A DNA stretch of 53,067 nucleotides from positions 1 through 53,067 of the forward strand of contig JAFMLQ010000009.1 in the NCBI GenBank assembly GCA_017852075.1. Reading direction: 5' to 3'. The stretch is from Flavobacteriaceae bacterium (GTDB taxonomy: Bacteria; Bacteroidota; Bacteroidia; Flavobacteriales; Flavobacteriaceae). Positions 17,579 to 27,114 of the stretch are shown here, piece after piece (within the stretch, counting starts at the first letter, position 1; every line of letters starts with the position of its first letter). The translations under genes were made by a program, and so were the position numbers. The notes under the pieces were generated by a model. The model did not search any database. It was not told where the DNA came from and was given only the letters and a program-made list of their open reading frames with translations.

Positions 17579-18898
17579 TTAATCGTCATTTGCCCATTGC
17601 AAACGATCTTGGTTACTAAAAGGCCATGGAGCTCCATTATTTTCAATATTCGACATCATAGTGTTTAGGGCAGCAGGGGCAGCTGATTTTTCTAATGTCA
17701 GATATTGCCTCATATCCATGATGATAGATAAAGGATCTATGGCTATTGGACATGCCTCAACACATGCATTACAGGAAGTACAAGCCCAAAGCTCCTCAGG
17801 ACTAATATAGTCGTTTAATAATTGTTTTTCGTCCGTTATAAAACTTCCTTTGTTGACATTTAAATTGTTGCCTACTTCCTCCAATCGATCCCGAGTTTTC
17901 ATCATGATGGCTCGTGGAGATAATTTTTTTCCAGTTAGGTTTGCGGGACATACATTGCTACAACGACCACATTCTGTACAACTATACGCATTCATCAGTT
18001 GCACCCAATTGAGATCAAATACATCTGTAACGCCAAATTTATCTGGTGGGGTACTTGCTTCATTACCTGAAACTGCTTCGGGGTTAAGCATATATTGCAC
18101 CTCATTTTTGATATGAGGATTAACTTCAAATTTTCCTTTTTCTTCTAAATTGGCAAAATAAGTATTGGGAAATGCCAAAAGGATATGCAAGTGTTTGGAA
18201 TAGTAGAGATAGTTTAAAAAGATCAAAATTCCTACAATATGAGCCCACCAAAAGCTGCGTTCTAAAAGCACCAGAGATTCCACTGAAAAATTCGCAAATA
18301 AAGGGAGTAGATATTGTGATATGGGGAAACTGCCTGCTTTGATGTAAGGGTCTATTTCTGCTTGTTGTAAAAGAGAATCTGTAGCATTCATCGATAAAAA
18401 CAACACCATGAGCACCACCTCAAAATAGAGTATAATATCAGCATCATTTTTTGGCCAGCCTTTCATTTCTGGTTTCCAAAAACGTTGAATTTTGATCACA
18501 TTTCGACGTGTCCAAAAAATGAATACCGCAATCAGTACCAAAAATGCCAGCACTTCAAAGGAGGCCATTAAAAAATTGTAAAAACTCCCTAAAAATGGAG
18601 CAACTATTCGATGACTACCCGTGAGGCCATCCAAAATAATTTCGAGTAGTTCAATATTGATAAGAACAAAACCTATATACACAACCAAATGAAGTAGTCC
18701 AGATATAGGACGTGAAACCATTTTAGATTGTCCAAAAGCAACACGCAACATGTTTTTAAAACGGAGCTTTGGCTGGTTGGAACGATTAACCTCTTTTCCA
18801 AGCTTGATGTTTCTAATAATACGTTTGAGATTGCGTGCAAAAAAGCCCACCCCCGCAGCTAACAAAATGAGAAAAATCAAATTTGGCAGATAGGCCAT
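17579..18898 (-). CDS. Membrane-bound 4Fe-4S dicluster protein, HdrE/HdrC-like (NarI-type helices)
   Basis: A 439-residue inner-membrane electron-transfer protein. The N-terminal half has about five or six helices with histidines suited to heme b ligation: His70, His96, His220, His236 and His238 are candidates. The C-terminal half carries two classical ferredoxin motifs: Cys307/310/313/317 (CTECGRCSNVC) and Cys373/376/379/383 (CTSCNACVEAC). This is the architecture that links the quinone pool to a CCG-domain partner. The partner is encoded 0.5 kb downstream in the same run. The start lies 5 bases after the mlaD stop. No flavin or molybdenum subunit is near. Confidence 0.87.
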   Translation of the reverse strand: MAYLPNLIFLILLAAGVGFFARNLKRIIRNIKLGKEVNRSNQPKLRFKNMLRVAFGQSKMVSRPISGLLHLVVYIGFVLINIELLEIILDGLTGSHRIVAPFLGSFYNFLMASFEVLAFLVLIAVFIFWTRRNVIKIQRFWKPEMKGWPKNDADIILYFEVVLMVLFLSMNATDSLLQQAEIDPYIKAGSFPISQYLLPLFANFSVESLVLLERSFWWAHIVGILIFLNYLYYSKHLHILLAFPNTYFANLEEKGKFEVNPHIKNEVQYMLNPEAVSGNEASTPPDKFGVTDVFDLNWVQLMNAYSCTECGRCSNVCPANLTGKKLSPRAIMMKTRDRLEEVGNNLNVNKGSFITDEKQLLNDYISPEELWACTSCNACVEACPIAIDPLSIIMDMRQYLTLEKSAAPAALNTMMSNIENNGAPWPFSNQDRLQWANDD

Positions 18899-18903
18899 GG
18901 GTT

Positions 18904-19842
18904 TTATTCTTTCGTGTTTGGTTTGTCTTTTCGTCCAAAAATTGAAAAATGCACATAGCGTTTTGGATGCTCTTTCAAGTCTGTTAAAAACGCATCTAAA
19001 GCTTCTGATGAGCTAACTAAATTCTCATAAAGAGTCTGATCATTGATCAACATCCCAGCAGAACCTTCGCCCGATTCCAGTCGTTCAATAATTTGTTTCA
19101 GCTTTTCCGAAGTAGCTTCAAAGTTTTTAACTGTAGCAGTAAGTGGCATTTGATTTAGCGAGTCAGTAAGTTGAGTTAGATTTTGAGTAACGTCATCTAA
19201 GTTATTTAAGGTACTATTAAAACCCTTTTCATTGGCTGTAACGATTCTATTTACGCTGGAAGAAAGTGCATTAATGTTCTTTACCGTAGAAGATAATCCT
19301 TCCAAAGTAGCTTTGAGGTTATTTTGCGTATCGTAGTTCATTATATTACTTACCCCTGCAAAGAGTGAGTCTGCCGAGGTAAGCAGCCCTTCAATTTTGT
19401 CTTGAAGCGGTGCTATTTGCTGGTTGATCAATTCGGTTAAACCGGGTTTAATTTCTGAAGGAAGCATATCGTCGTCAGCAACTATCCCAGCAGCTGCGTC
19501 GTATTTAGGAAGTATGGCAATGGCTTTTCCGCCAATTAAACCTGCCTCATAAAGCTGGGCAATACTTTGATTTGAAAAAGCCAAATCTTCTCTAAGGGTA
19601 AAAGTAACTTTGATTTTATCATAATTTTCATCAAAATCAATAACACGAACCTTACCCACATTCATTCCGCTAATAGTGACATTTGCTCCTACAACCAATC
19701 CTTCTACATCACTGTAGAGCGCATGCACTACTTTTTCTTTACTCAGCAGAGATGAACCCTTGAGGTAATTGAATCCAAAAAAGAAAATTAGGATTGTTCC
19801 AATAATGAAAAATGCAGTTTTTAATTCGCGAGAGAGGTTCAA
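18904..19842 (-). CDS. mlaD: MlaD-like MCE-domain lipid transport protein, TTG start
   Basis: A periplasmic, inner-membrane-anchored MCE protein that in other bacteria binds phospholipids moving between the two membranes. The chosen TTG start gives 312 residues beginning MNLSRELKTAFFIIG, the usual N-terminus of Flavobacteriia MlaD proteins. The alternative is a TTG 35 codons earlier that overlaps the amidase and adds residues unlike the family. One membrane helix (about 8-28) is followed by the MCE domain (about 40-115, ending near IGGKAIAILP) and a long coiled-coil-like region rich in Leu, Asn and Ser. No mlaE/mlaF (permease/ATPase) genes are nearby, as is common in Bacteroidota. Confidence 0.85.
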   Translation of the reverse strand: MNLSRELKTAFFIIGTILIFFFGFNYLKGSSLLSKEKVVHALYSDVEGLVVGANVTISGMNVGKVRVIDFDENYDKIKVTFTLREDLAFSNQSIAQLYEAGLIGGKAIAILPKYDAAAGIVADDDMLPSEIKPGLTELINQQIAPLQDKIEGLLTSADSLFAGVSNIMNYDTQNNLKATLEGLSSTVKNINALSSSVNRIVTANEKGFNSTLNNLDDVTQNLTQLTDSLNQMPLTATVKNFEATSEKLKQIIERLESGEGSAGMLINDQTLYENLVSSSEALDAFLTDLKEHPKRYVHFSIFGRKDKPNTKE

Positions 19843-19894
19843 TTTATTTGTGTTTAGATACCTAACAAATTTAAAAATAATTTCTTGAACAGCC

Positions 19895-21049
19895 TCATTT
19901 AAAGTGATCGAGTGCCTCGCTAATTGTAATTTTTTTATCCCCTTCAAAAGCTACGATAAAAGCTTTGGTGTATCCTTTTTGTTTTGCTTCTTGCAAGCGT
20001 TCTTGAGCTTGAGTATAGGTAGGGCTTTCACTAAAATAATAGCGATATAGTTTTCCAGATTTAACAAGAGAAAGTTCTTTTAAGCCTTTAAAATTATAAG
20101 GTTTTAAATCCACTTTTTTCTTACTTGCAGCAATTTGAATTTTAAACTTTATATCTATTTCCACAGTTTTTGGAGCTATTTCTTCCTCTTCCTTTTCTAT
20201 GACCAGAGTTTCAGATTGAAAACTGGTGTTCCGACTTTTTCTGAAATTAATGATGGCCTTAGAAATAGCGCTTGCCATATCGTCTTGACCTTTTTTTGAA
20301 TTTAAATAAGCTCCTTCTCTTGGGTTGGTCAAAAACCCAGTTTCAACCAAAACACTGGGCATGTAAGTATATTTCAAGACAACAAAACCGGCTTGCTTTA
20401 CCGTTCGATCTTTGCGGTTCAGATTGCGAACAAAACTATCCTGAATTGTCTGAGCGGCGACAATACTTTGATCCAAATAGGTTTCTTGCATCAGCAACAG
20501 ACTGATTACTGACTCTGGATCGTTAGGATCAAATCCATCGTAGTTTTTTTCATAGTCTTCTTCCAAAAAAATCACAGAATTTTCTTTTTGAGCTACTTTA
20601 AAATTTCGCTCATTAGCATGAAGTCCCAAAACAAAAGTTCCAGCACCATAAGCTTTAGGTGATGTAAAAGCATCACAATGAATGGAAACAAAAAGATCTG
20701 CATTCGCTTTATTGGCTATGCTAGCCCGCTGTGTTAATTCCACAAAAACATCTGTTTTTCGAGTATATATCACTTTAATTTCAGGAATTTTTTCAAGTAA
20801 CTTTCCTGTTTTTAAAGCGATATTAAGTGCGATTTCTTTCTCTGAAAAACCCGTTCCAGGTCTGCCAGGATCTTTTCCGCCATGCCCTGCATCTAAAACG
20901 ACGACGAAAGGTTTTTCCTGGGCGCCCATCTGAATGGGATTTGCCAAAACAAAAAGCAAAAGTAAGAGCTTAAAAAAAGATTGCTTTTTTATGTTTGGGA
21001 AAGAAAAAGAATAAGACAGTAAATCTTGATGCATCCTTAAAATTATCAT
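19895..21049 (-). CDS. N-acetylmuramoyl-L-alanine amidase (Amidase_3) with SPOR-like C-terminus
   Basis: A zinc amidase that cuts the amide between MurNAc and L-Ala of peptidoglycan in the periplasm. The length is 384 residues from the first ATG; a second ATG five codons later is also possible. A long basic N-region precedes the signal helix (KLLLLLFVLANPIQMGAQ). The catalytic domain (about 48-270) shows DAGHGGKDPG (His56), Glu70, SIHCDAF (His124) and SVLVETGFLTNPREG with the catalytic Glu. The last 85 or so residues (IQIAASKKK to KAFIVAFEG) look like a SPOR-type domain that binds denuded glycan at division sites. It is the first gene of the eight-gene leftward run. Confidence 0.92.
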   Translation of the reverse strand: MIILRMHQDLLSYSFSFPNIKKQSFFKLLLLLFVLANPIQMGAQEKPFVVVLDAGHGGKDPGRPGTGFSEKEIALNIALKTGKLLEKIPEIKVIYTRKTDVFVELTQRASIANKANADLFVSIHCDAFTSPKAYGAGTFVLGLHANERNFKVAQKENSVIFLEEDYEKNYDGFDPNDPESVISLLLMQETYLDQSIVAAQTIQDSFVRNLNRKDRTVKQAGFVVLKYTYMPSVLVETGFLTNPREGAYLNSKKGQDDMASAISKAIINFRKSRNTSFQSETLVIEKEEEEIAPKTVEIDIKFKIQIAASKKKVDLKPYNFKGLKELSLVKSGKLYRYYFSESPTYTQAQERLQEAKQKGYTKAFIVAFEGDKKITISEALDHFK

Positions 21050-21057
21050 TAATTTTG
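21026..21057 (+). promoter_or_regulatory. Candidate promoter of lptD (TTG - 21 nt - TAATTTTG)
   Basis: TAATTTTG at 21050-21057 matches TAnnTTTG, with TTG at 21026-21028 as -33 (21-base spacer). Transcription would begin near 21063, about 35 bases before the lptD TTG start. It lies between the amidase start codon and that gene's own promoter, so the two promoters are interleaved. Confidence 0.45.
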
Positions 21058-21077
21058 ATGGTTTAAACCGACCACAA

Positions 21078-21108
21078 CAAATTTAGGGTTTATCACTTTG
21101 CAAACAAA
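21078..21108 (-). promoter_or_regulatory. Candidate promoter of the amidase-mlaD-Fe-S-bshA run (TTTG - 19 nt - TAAATTTG)
   Basis: On the minus strand, TTTG (21108-21105), a 19-base spacer and TAAATTTG (21085-21078) form a full match to the Bacteroidota -33/-7 promoter. Transcription would begin near 21072, leaving a leader of about 23 bases to the first ATG. The -33 box lies inside the first codons of lptD on the other strand. Confidence 0.55.
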
Positions 21109-23716
21109 GTTTTATCATATAGCTTCTTTTATCTTTTTCTTCGGAATAACATTTTCCTTTGGACAAAATGGCGAACAAAATCCTGACCAAAAAATACTTT
21201 TGGATAGCATCAATAAAGTGCCCAAGAAGCCTTTACTTTTGGCCAAAGTAAAATATAATGCGAAAGATTGTGTTCAAATCAACCGCAAAGAAAACAAACT
21301 CATTTTATACGATGAAGCCGAATTGTATTATCAAGATATCGAGTTGCGCGCCGGAATAATTATTTTGGACTACAAAACAAACGAAGTCAATGCAGGTCGG
21401 ATTGAAAAAGATTCTGTACTGGTACAATATCCCTTTTTCAAACAAGCCAGTAATGAGGTAAACCCCGATTCCATTCGCTTTAATTTTGACACCCAAAAAG
21501 CGCTGATTTGGAATTCTAAATCTGGACAAAATGGGATGGATATCTTTGCTTCATTAACAAAAAAACAAAACGACTCTACCTATTATATTAAAGATGCACG
21601 AGTCAGTACCGCTGGGAAACTGGTTGGTGATGAGGAAGAGGGGATTGACTATTACTTTAAAGTTAGAAAAGGTAAAATTATACCTGGTGGAAAAATCATT
21701 ACAGGATTTACCAATATGTTTATCGCAGACGTCCCTACCCCTGTGGGACTTCCTTTTGCCTATTTCCCTTCAACGCAAACCAAAGAATCTGGATTCATCA
21801 TACCTTCCATCGGCGAAAGTAATTTAAGGGGATATTATGTTCAAAACGGAGGGTACTACTTTGCTCTTTCAGATTATTTTGATTTGTCTCTTATTGCAGA
21901 TTATTACACCAATGGGAGTTATGGATTTCGAGGAGATTCACAGTACAACAAGCGTTATAAATTTAGAGGAAATTTTAGTTTTCGCTATGAAAATTTAATT
22001 ACCGAATCGCGTGGTTTACCCGATTATGCCAAATCTACGGTATTCAATGTACGATGGTCTCATTCTAAGGATCCTAAAGCCAGTCCTAACGCTACCTTTT
22101 CTGCTTCTGTAAACTTTGGAAGTAGCGATTATTTTAGACAGTCTATCAATCAACTGAATTCACCAAACTTTCTAAACAACAATTTAAGCTCCTCTATCTC
22201 CTACTCCAAATCCTTCCCTGAGTATCCTCGTGTGAATGTTTCGCTTACTACAGCCATGTCTCAAAACTCACAATCAAAATCGGTAAACCTGACTTTACCG
22301 ACATTACAAGCCACCATGGAGCGGATCTTTCCTTTTGCTCCAAAAGTAGGAGCCAAAAAAGGCTTTTTCCAAAACATCAATTTTCAATATTCAGGACGTG
22401 CAGAAAATCGTATCATCACTACAGAAGAGGCTTTATTTGGGCCAAATATGTTTGATAATGCAAAATCGGGAATGAAACATTCGATTCCGATAAGCACTAA
22501 TTTTAAACTGTTCAAATACCTCAGCATGACCACAAGTGCTAACTATGAAGAGGTTTGGACACAGAATACAGTACGCTTTCGAGATTTTGATCCCATAACC
22601 AATACCCCTGCGGTAAAAGATACAATTGGTCAGATTGGCGCTTTTCGGCAATACAGCCTCAATGCATCTTTAGGTACTACCATTTACGGTACATTTAATT
22701 TTGGAGAGGATAAAAAAATTCAATCTATACGACATACCATTCGTCCTAGCATCGGATATTCAAATCGACCAAGTTTTGAGCAGTACTATGACACCTATAT
22801 TGTTGATGCAGAAGGAAATACCGCAGAATACACTCGCTATCAGAACAGTCTTTTTGGAGTTCCAGGAAGGAATTTGTCCAACAATATGAACATTAGCGTA
22901 GGAAATAATTTTGAAGCAAAAGTTAAGGATAAAGATTCTACCGCTACGGAACTAAAAAAAATAGTGCTACTCAACAATTTAAATATTAGTACTTCTCATA
23001 ATTTTGCTGCAGATTCATTGCGTTGGAGTCCCTTTAGGATGAGTACTGGCCTTTCGCTATTAAAAAGTAAAATGAGTATCAACATGGGAGCTACTATGGA
23101 TCCTTACGCACTTAGTGAAAACAAAATTAGAATAAACACCTATAACATTGCGAATGGGGGTGGACTCTTAAGGTTGACCAGTGCGAATGTGAACTTAAAC
23201 TATTCTTTTTCAAGTACACAATTGGAGGGGGACAATGACAACGAAAATGAACTTAATCAAAGAGAGGCCACTTCTGGAGGAGGGCGAGAAGATGACTTGT
23301 TTGGTAAGGCCGAAGATTTTTCAGATAGAAGAATGAACGCTGAGGATGATACTCCAGCTCCAACATATCCTAGTTACCGATCCAAAATTCCTTGGAATTT
23401 AAAACTTGCATATTCTCTCACCTACAACAACAGTAGAGGGCAACGTGATTTTAGTAATAATTCACTTATGTTTTCAGGTAATGTGGATTTGACTCCCAAA
23501 TGGAAAGTGGGAGTGTCCTCAGGTTATGACTTTAAAGGAAAGGGCTTTACCTACACCCAACTGCGTTTTGATCGAGATCTAAACAGTTGGCGGCTTAACT
23601 TCAGCTGGGTTCCGTTTAGTGATCGTGCATCATGGAATTTTTTTATTGGGATAAAATCAGGCTTGCTGAGTGATATTAAATACGAAAAACAAAGCGAACC
23701 CAACCGCACCTATTAA
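21098..23716 (+). CDS. lptD: Bacteroidota-type LptD (OstA) outer-membrane LPS assembly protein, TTG start
   Basis: An 872-residue outer-membrane barrel that with LptE would insert lipopolysaccharide into the outer leaflet. The N-terminal part (about 45-230) is an OstA/LptA-like beta-taco: repeated strands such as KLILYDEAELYYQDIELRAG and KARVSTAGKLVG. It continues with VPTPVGLPFAYFP and SGFIIPSIGESNLRGYYVQNGGYYFALSD, typical of LptD of this phylum. The rest is barrel strands. A long acidic, Asn/Gly-rich loop (about 708-755) sits between late strands and is probably extracellular. No ATG is available; the TTG gives the signal peptide QTKFYHIASFIFFFGITF. It is divergent from the amidase and followed by ridA after 38 bases. 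Confidence 0.85.
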   Translation: MQTKFYHIASFIFFFGITFSFGQNGEQNPDQKILLDSINKVPKKPLLLAKVKYNAKDCVQINRKENKLILYDEAELYYQDIELRAGIIILDYKTNEVNAGRIEKDSVLVQYPFFKQASNEVNPDSIRFNFDTQKALIWNSKSGQNGMDIFASLTKKQNDSTYYIKDARVSTAGKLVGDEEEGIDYYFKVRKGKIIPGGKIITGFTNMFIADVPTPVGLPFAYFPSTQTKESGFIIPSIGESNLRGYYVQNGGYYFALSDYFDLSLIADYYTNGSYGFRGDSQYNKRYKFRGNFSFRYENLITESRGLPDYAKSTVFNVRWSHSKDPKASPNATFSASVNFGSSDYFRQSINQLNSPNFLNNNLSSSISYSKSFPEYPRVNVSLTTAMSQNSQSKSVNLTLPTLQATMERIFPFAPKVGAKKGFFQNINFQYSGRAENRIITTEEALFGPNMFDNAKSGMKHSIPISTNFKLFKYLSMTTSANYEEVWTQNTVRFRDFDPITNTPAVKDTIGQIGAFRQYSLNASLGTTIYGTFNFGEDKKIQSIRHTIRPSIGYSNRPSFEQYYDTYIVDAEGNTAEYTRYQNSLFGVPGRNLSNNMNISVGNNFEAKVKDKDSTATELKKIVLLNNLNISTSHNFAADSLRWSPFRMSTGLSLLKSKMSINMGATMDPYALSENKIRINTYNIANGGGLLRLTSANVNLNYSFSSTQLEGDNDNENELNQREATSGGGREDDLFGKAEDFSDRRMNAEDDTPAPTYPSYRSKIPWNLKLAYSLTYNNSRGQRDFSNNSLMFSGNVDLTPKWKVGVSSGYDFKGKGFTYTQLRFDRDLNSWRLNFSWVPFSDRASWNFFIGIKSGLLSDIKYEKQSEPNRTY

Positions 23717-23754
23717 ATCATTTAAAATCACTATTTTTAAATAAATCTTTACAG

Positions 23755-24138
23755 TTGAAAAAACAAATCATCACTACTCTCAATGCCCCAGCACCAATAG
23801 GTCCTTACAACCAAGCTGTAAAAGTGGGAAATACGCTTTATATTTCTGGGCAAATTCCACTAATCCCAGCTACTATGGAACTCTTCAGCGGAACCATCAA
23901 AGAAGAAGCACAATTGGTAATGGAACACCTCCAAGCAATATTAGAGGCTGCAGAAATGAATTTTGAACACGTGGTTAAAAGTTCTATTTTTTTGGATGAC
24001 ATGAATAATTTTGGTGAGGTCAATCAAGTGTATGGAGCTTATTTTGACAACGAGCTTGCTCCCGCTAGAGAAACTGTAGCTGTAAGTACACTTCCCAAAT
24101 CTGTTCGAATTGAAATCTCTATGATTGCTGTTAAATAA
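23755..24138 (+). CDS. ridA: RidA family reactive-intermediate deaminase, TTG start
   Basis: A 127-residue trimeric enzyme that hydrolyses reactive enamine/imine intermediates made by PLP dehydratases, protecting the cell from 2-aminoacrylate. Family motifs are APAPIGPYNQAVKVGNTLYI near the N-terminus, SGQIPL, KSSIFLDDMNNF and APARETVAVSTLP with the substrate-binding Arg. The start is TTG (MKKQIITTLNAP), which matches the family's usual beginning; no ATG lies nearby. It is 38 bases behind lptD and converges on the GlcNAc kinase gene. A D-serine dehydratase-like PLP enzyme elsewhere in the window could generate its substrates. Confidence 0.95.
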   Translation: MKKQIITTLNAPAPIGPYNQAVKVGNTLYISGQIPLIPATMELFSGTIKEEAQLVMEHLQAILEAAEMNFEHVVKSSIFLDDMNNFGEVNQVYGAYFDNELAPARETVAVSTLPKSVRIEISMIAVK

Positions 24139-24152
24139 CAACAGCTATCCCC

Positions 24153-25007
24153 CTACTCCAAAAGGTTGATGTGGTATTTGACTAACTCGTCTATAGGACG
24201 TTGAACGATGCGACCCATAGTCAATCCTTTTTTTTCTAAGGCCGTTTTGATTTCGTCTTTCAAGAAAAAGGAAATGGAACCAATGAAGTGAATTGGAACC
24301 TCGGTTGCATTATCAAATTGAAGAATCTGGTGATCAATAAAACGTTTTAAACCATTTTTGATAATCTTTTGAAACCGTTTGTTATCCTTATGTTTGATCA
24401 AAAATTTGGAAAAAGTTGCCAAATAGGTATTTGGATTTTCTCTGCGATAGATATTCTCTTTAATAGTATTGGGATGAAGATCGTATTCCTTTTCAAATTC
24501 CTTTGCCAAAGACTTGGGCATAGTATTGAAATAATAACTTCTAATCAATTGCTTTCCATAAAAATTTCCACTCGCCTCATCCATCAAAATATAACCCAAG
24601 GAAGTAATGCGTTGCTCAATTGCACTCCCATCAAAATAAGTACAATTAGAGCCTGTGCCCAAAATACACACGATAGACTTTTCGTTTGGTTTCGCAGCTG
24701 CATAAACAGCCGCATAAGTATCCTCTTTAATTGTTTTATCAGCGTGGGTAAAAATCTCATCAAAAACCTTAAGTATGCGTAATTGAGGGGATTCTATACC
24801 ACAGCCTGCTCCATAAAAATAAAGATGAGTTACCTTATTCCTGTTTTGATACAGGTCGTAATTATTGATGATTCTTTCTTTAAGGATAGCACTAGAGAGC
24901 ACCTGCGGATTAAGTCCCAGTGTTTGTGTGGAGAATAATACCTTACCATTGGCATCTACAGAGATCCAATCCGTTTTGGTAGATCCGCTATCAACAACTA
25001 AAATCAT
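24153..25007 (-). CDS. BadF/BadG-type N-acetylglucosamine kinase-like protein
   Basis: A 284-residue ATP-dependent sugar kinase of the ASKHA fold, most like bacterial N-acetylglucosamine kinases. The phosphate-1 motif is VVDSGSTKTDW near the N-terminus. The phosphate-2/adenosine region includes ILGTGSNCTYFDG, followed by SLGYILMDEASGNFYGK, a stretch typical of the family. The protein lies 11 bases behind gapA, forming a run pfkA-gapA-kinase. Glucosamine could also be the substrate. It would return amino sugars from peptidoglycan or chitin to central metabolism. Confidence 0.85.
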   Translation of the reverse strand: MILVVDSGSTKTDWISVDANGKVLFSTQTLGLNPQVLSSAILKERIINNYDLYQNRNKVTHLYFYGAGCGIESPQLRILKVFDEIFTHADKTIKEDTYAAVYAAAKPNEKSIVCILGTGSNCTYFDGSAIEQRITSLGYILMDEASGNFYGKQLIRSYYFNTMPKSLAKEFEKEYDLHPNTIKENIYRRENPNTYLATFSKFLIKHKDNKRFQKIIKNGLKRFIDHQILQFDNATEVPIHFIGSISFFLKDEIKTALEKKGLTMGRIVQRPIDELVKYHINLLE

Positions 25008-25018
25008 TTAAAAAAAGA

Positions 25019-26029
<1,011 letters not shown>

Positions 26030-26044
26030 TTATTTTGAATTGAG

Positions 26045-27031
26045 TTATAGAGAGAGTATGTCCGATACTCTGATTAAGTTTTTATTAATTTCTGATTTCC
26101 CTTTTATCGCTTTGCTTAAAGGGGTCAATATCATTTGATCTTCTTTGAGCCCTACCATCACGTTTGAATTTCCGTCTTTGAGTGCTTCTACTGCATGAAC
26201 GCCCATTCGCGAAGCGAGTACCCTGTCAAAACAACTAGGGCTTCCACCGCGTTGCATATGTCCTAAAACCGATACTCGAACCTCATAGTGAGGCATGTTT
26301 TTTTCTACATATTCTGCAATTTCAAAAACATTTTTTCCTGTTTTATCACCTTCAGCAATGACCACTATACTAGAGGATTTACCTGATTTTTCACTTCGGC
26401 TAAGCGATTCCAATAACCGTTCAAGTCCCATGTTTTCTTCTGGGATCAGAATTTCTTCCGCACCTGCGCCAATTCCTGTGTTTAAAGCAATATGTCCAGC
26501 ATCTCTTCCCATTACCTCGACAAAAAAGAGACGATTATGAGAAATGGCTGTATCGCGAATTTTATCTATTGCACCAATTACGGTGTTTAATGCTGTATCG
26601 TAACCAATAGTGTGGGAAGTTCCAAAAATATCATTGTCAATCGTTCCTGGAACACCAATGACAGGAATGTCAAATTCTTTTTGAAAGATCATAGCTCCTG
26701 TGAAAGAACCGTCACCACCGATGACAACCAAGGCGTCAATTCTGTGTTTTTGAATAACACTAAATGCTTTTTTTCTCCCTTCGGGCGTACGAAATTCAAG
26801 ACATCGTGCAGATTTTAGTACAGTACCCCCTTTGTTGATGATATTGTTAACGCTTCTAGGATTCATCTCCTTGGTTATATCATCTATTAGACCTTGATAC
26901 CCTCTATAAATAGCAACACATTCCATGTCGTAAAAAGCTGCGGTTCGAACTACGGCTCGTACAGCCGCATTCATCCCTGGGGCATCACCCCCCGAAGTTA
27001 GGACTCCGATACGCTTAATTGATGTACTCAT
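26045..27031 (-). CDS. pfkA: ATP-dependent 6-phosphofructokinase
   Basis: It phosphorylates fructose-6-phosphate, the committed step of glycolysis. At 328 residues it has the normal length for the bacterial A-type enzyme. Motifs are VLTSGGDAPGMNAAVRAVVR, VIGGDGSFTGA (Gly-Gly-Asp-Gly marks ATP rather than pyrophosphate use), PGTIDNDIFGT with the catalytic Asp, and VEVMGRDAGHIAL. It is first in the run pfkA-gapA-kinase. A candidate -33/-7 promoter lies immediately upstream, predicting a leader of about 11 bases. Confidence 0.97.
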   Translation of the reverse strand: MSTSIKRIGVLTSGGDAPGMNAAVRAVVRTAAFYDMECVAIYRGYQGLIDDITKEMNPRSVNNIINKGGTVLKSARCLEFRTPEGRKKAFSVIQKHRIDALVVIGGDGSFTGAMIFQKEFDIPVIGVPGTIDNDIFGTSHTIGYDTALNTVIGAIDKIRDTAISHNRLFFVEVMGRDAGHIALNTGIGAGAEEILIPEENMGLERLLESLSRSEKSGKSSSIVVIAEGDKTGKNVFEIAEYVEKNMPHYEVRVSVLGHMQRGGSPSCFDRVLASRMGVHAVEALKDGNSNVMVGLKEDQMILTPLSKAIKGKSEINKNLIRVSDILSL

Positions 27032-27047
27032 GAGTTTGGTTTCGCTG

Positions 27048-27079
27048 CAAATTTAAATATTAAATCCACAGTACACCAA
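27048..27079 (-). promoter_or_regulatory. Candidate promoter of pfkA-gapA run (TTG - 21 nt - TAAATTTG)
   Basis: On the minus strand, TTG (27079-27077), 21 bases and TAAATTTG (27055-27048) precede the pfkA ATG. The predicted transcript start is about 11 bases before the start codon. It lies in the 83-base gap after tamB. Confidence 0.5.
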
Positions 27080-27114
27080 CTCCCATTGAAATTTTACAAA
27101 ATTCCTTAAAAATG

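Noticed and set aside
19843-19947. Extended N-terminus of MlaD overlapping the amidase
   Set aside because: The family begins at the (M)NLSRELKT position; the extension uses another TTG and looks non-coding.
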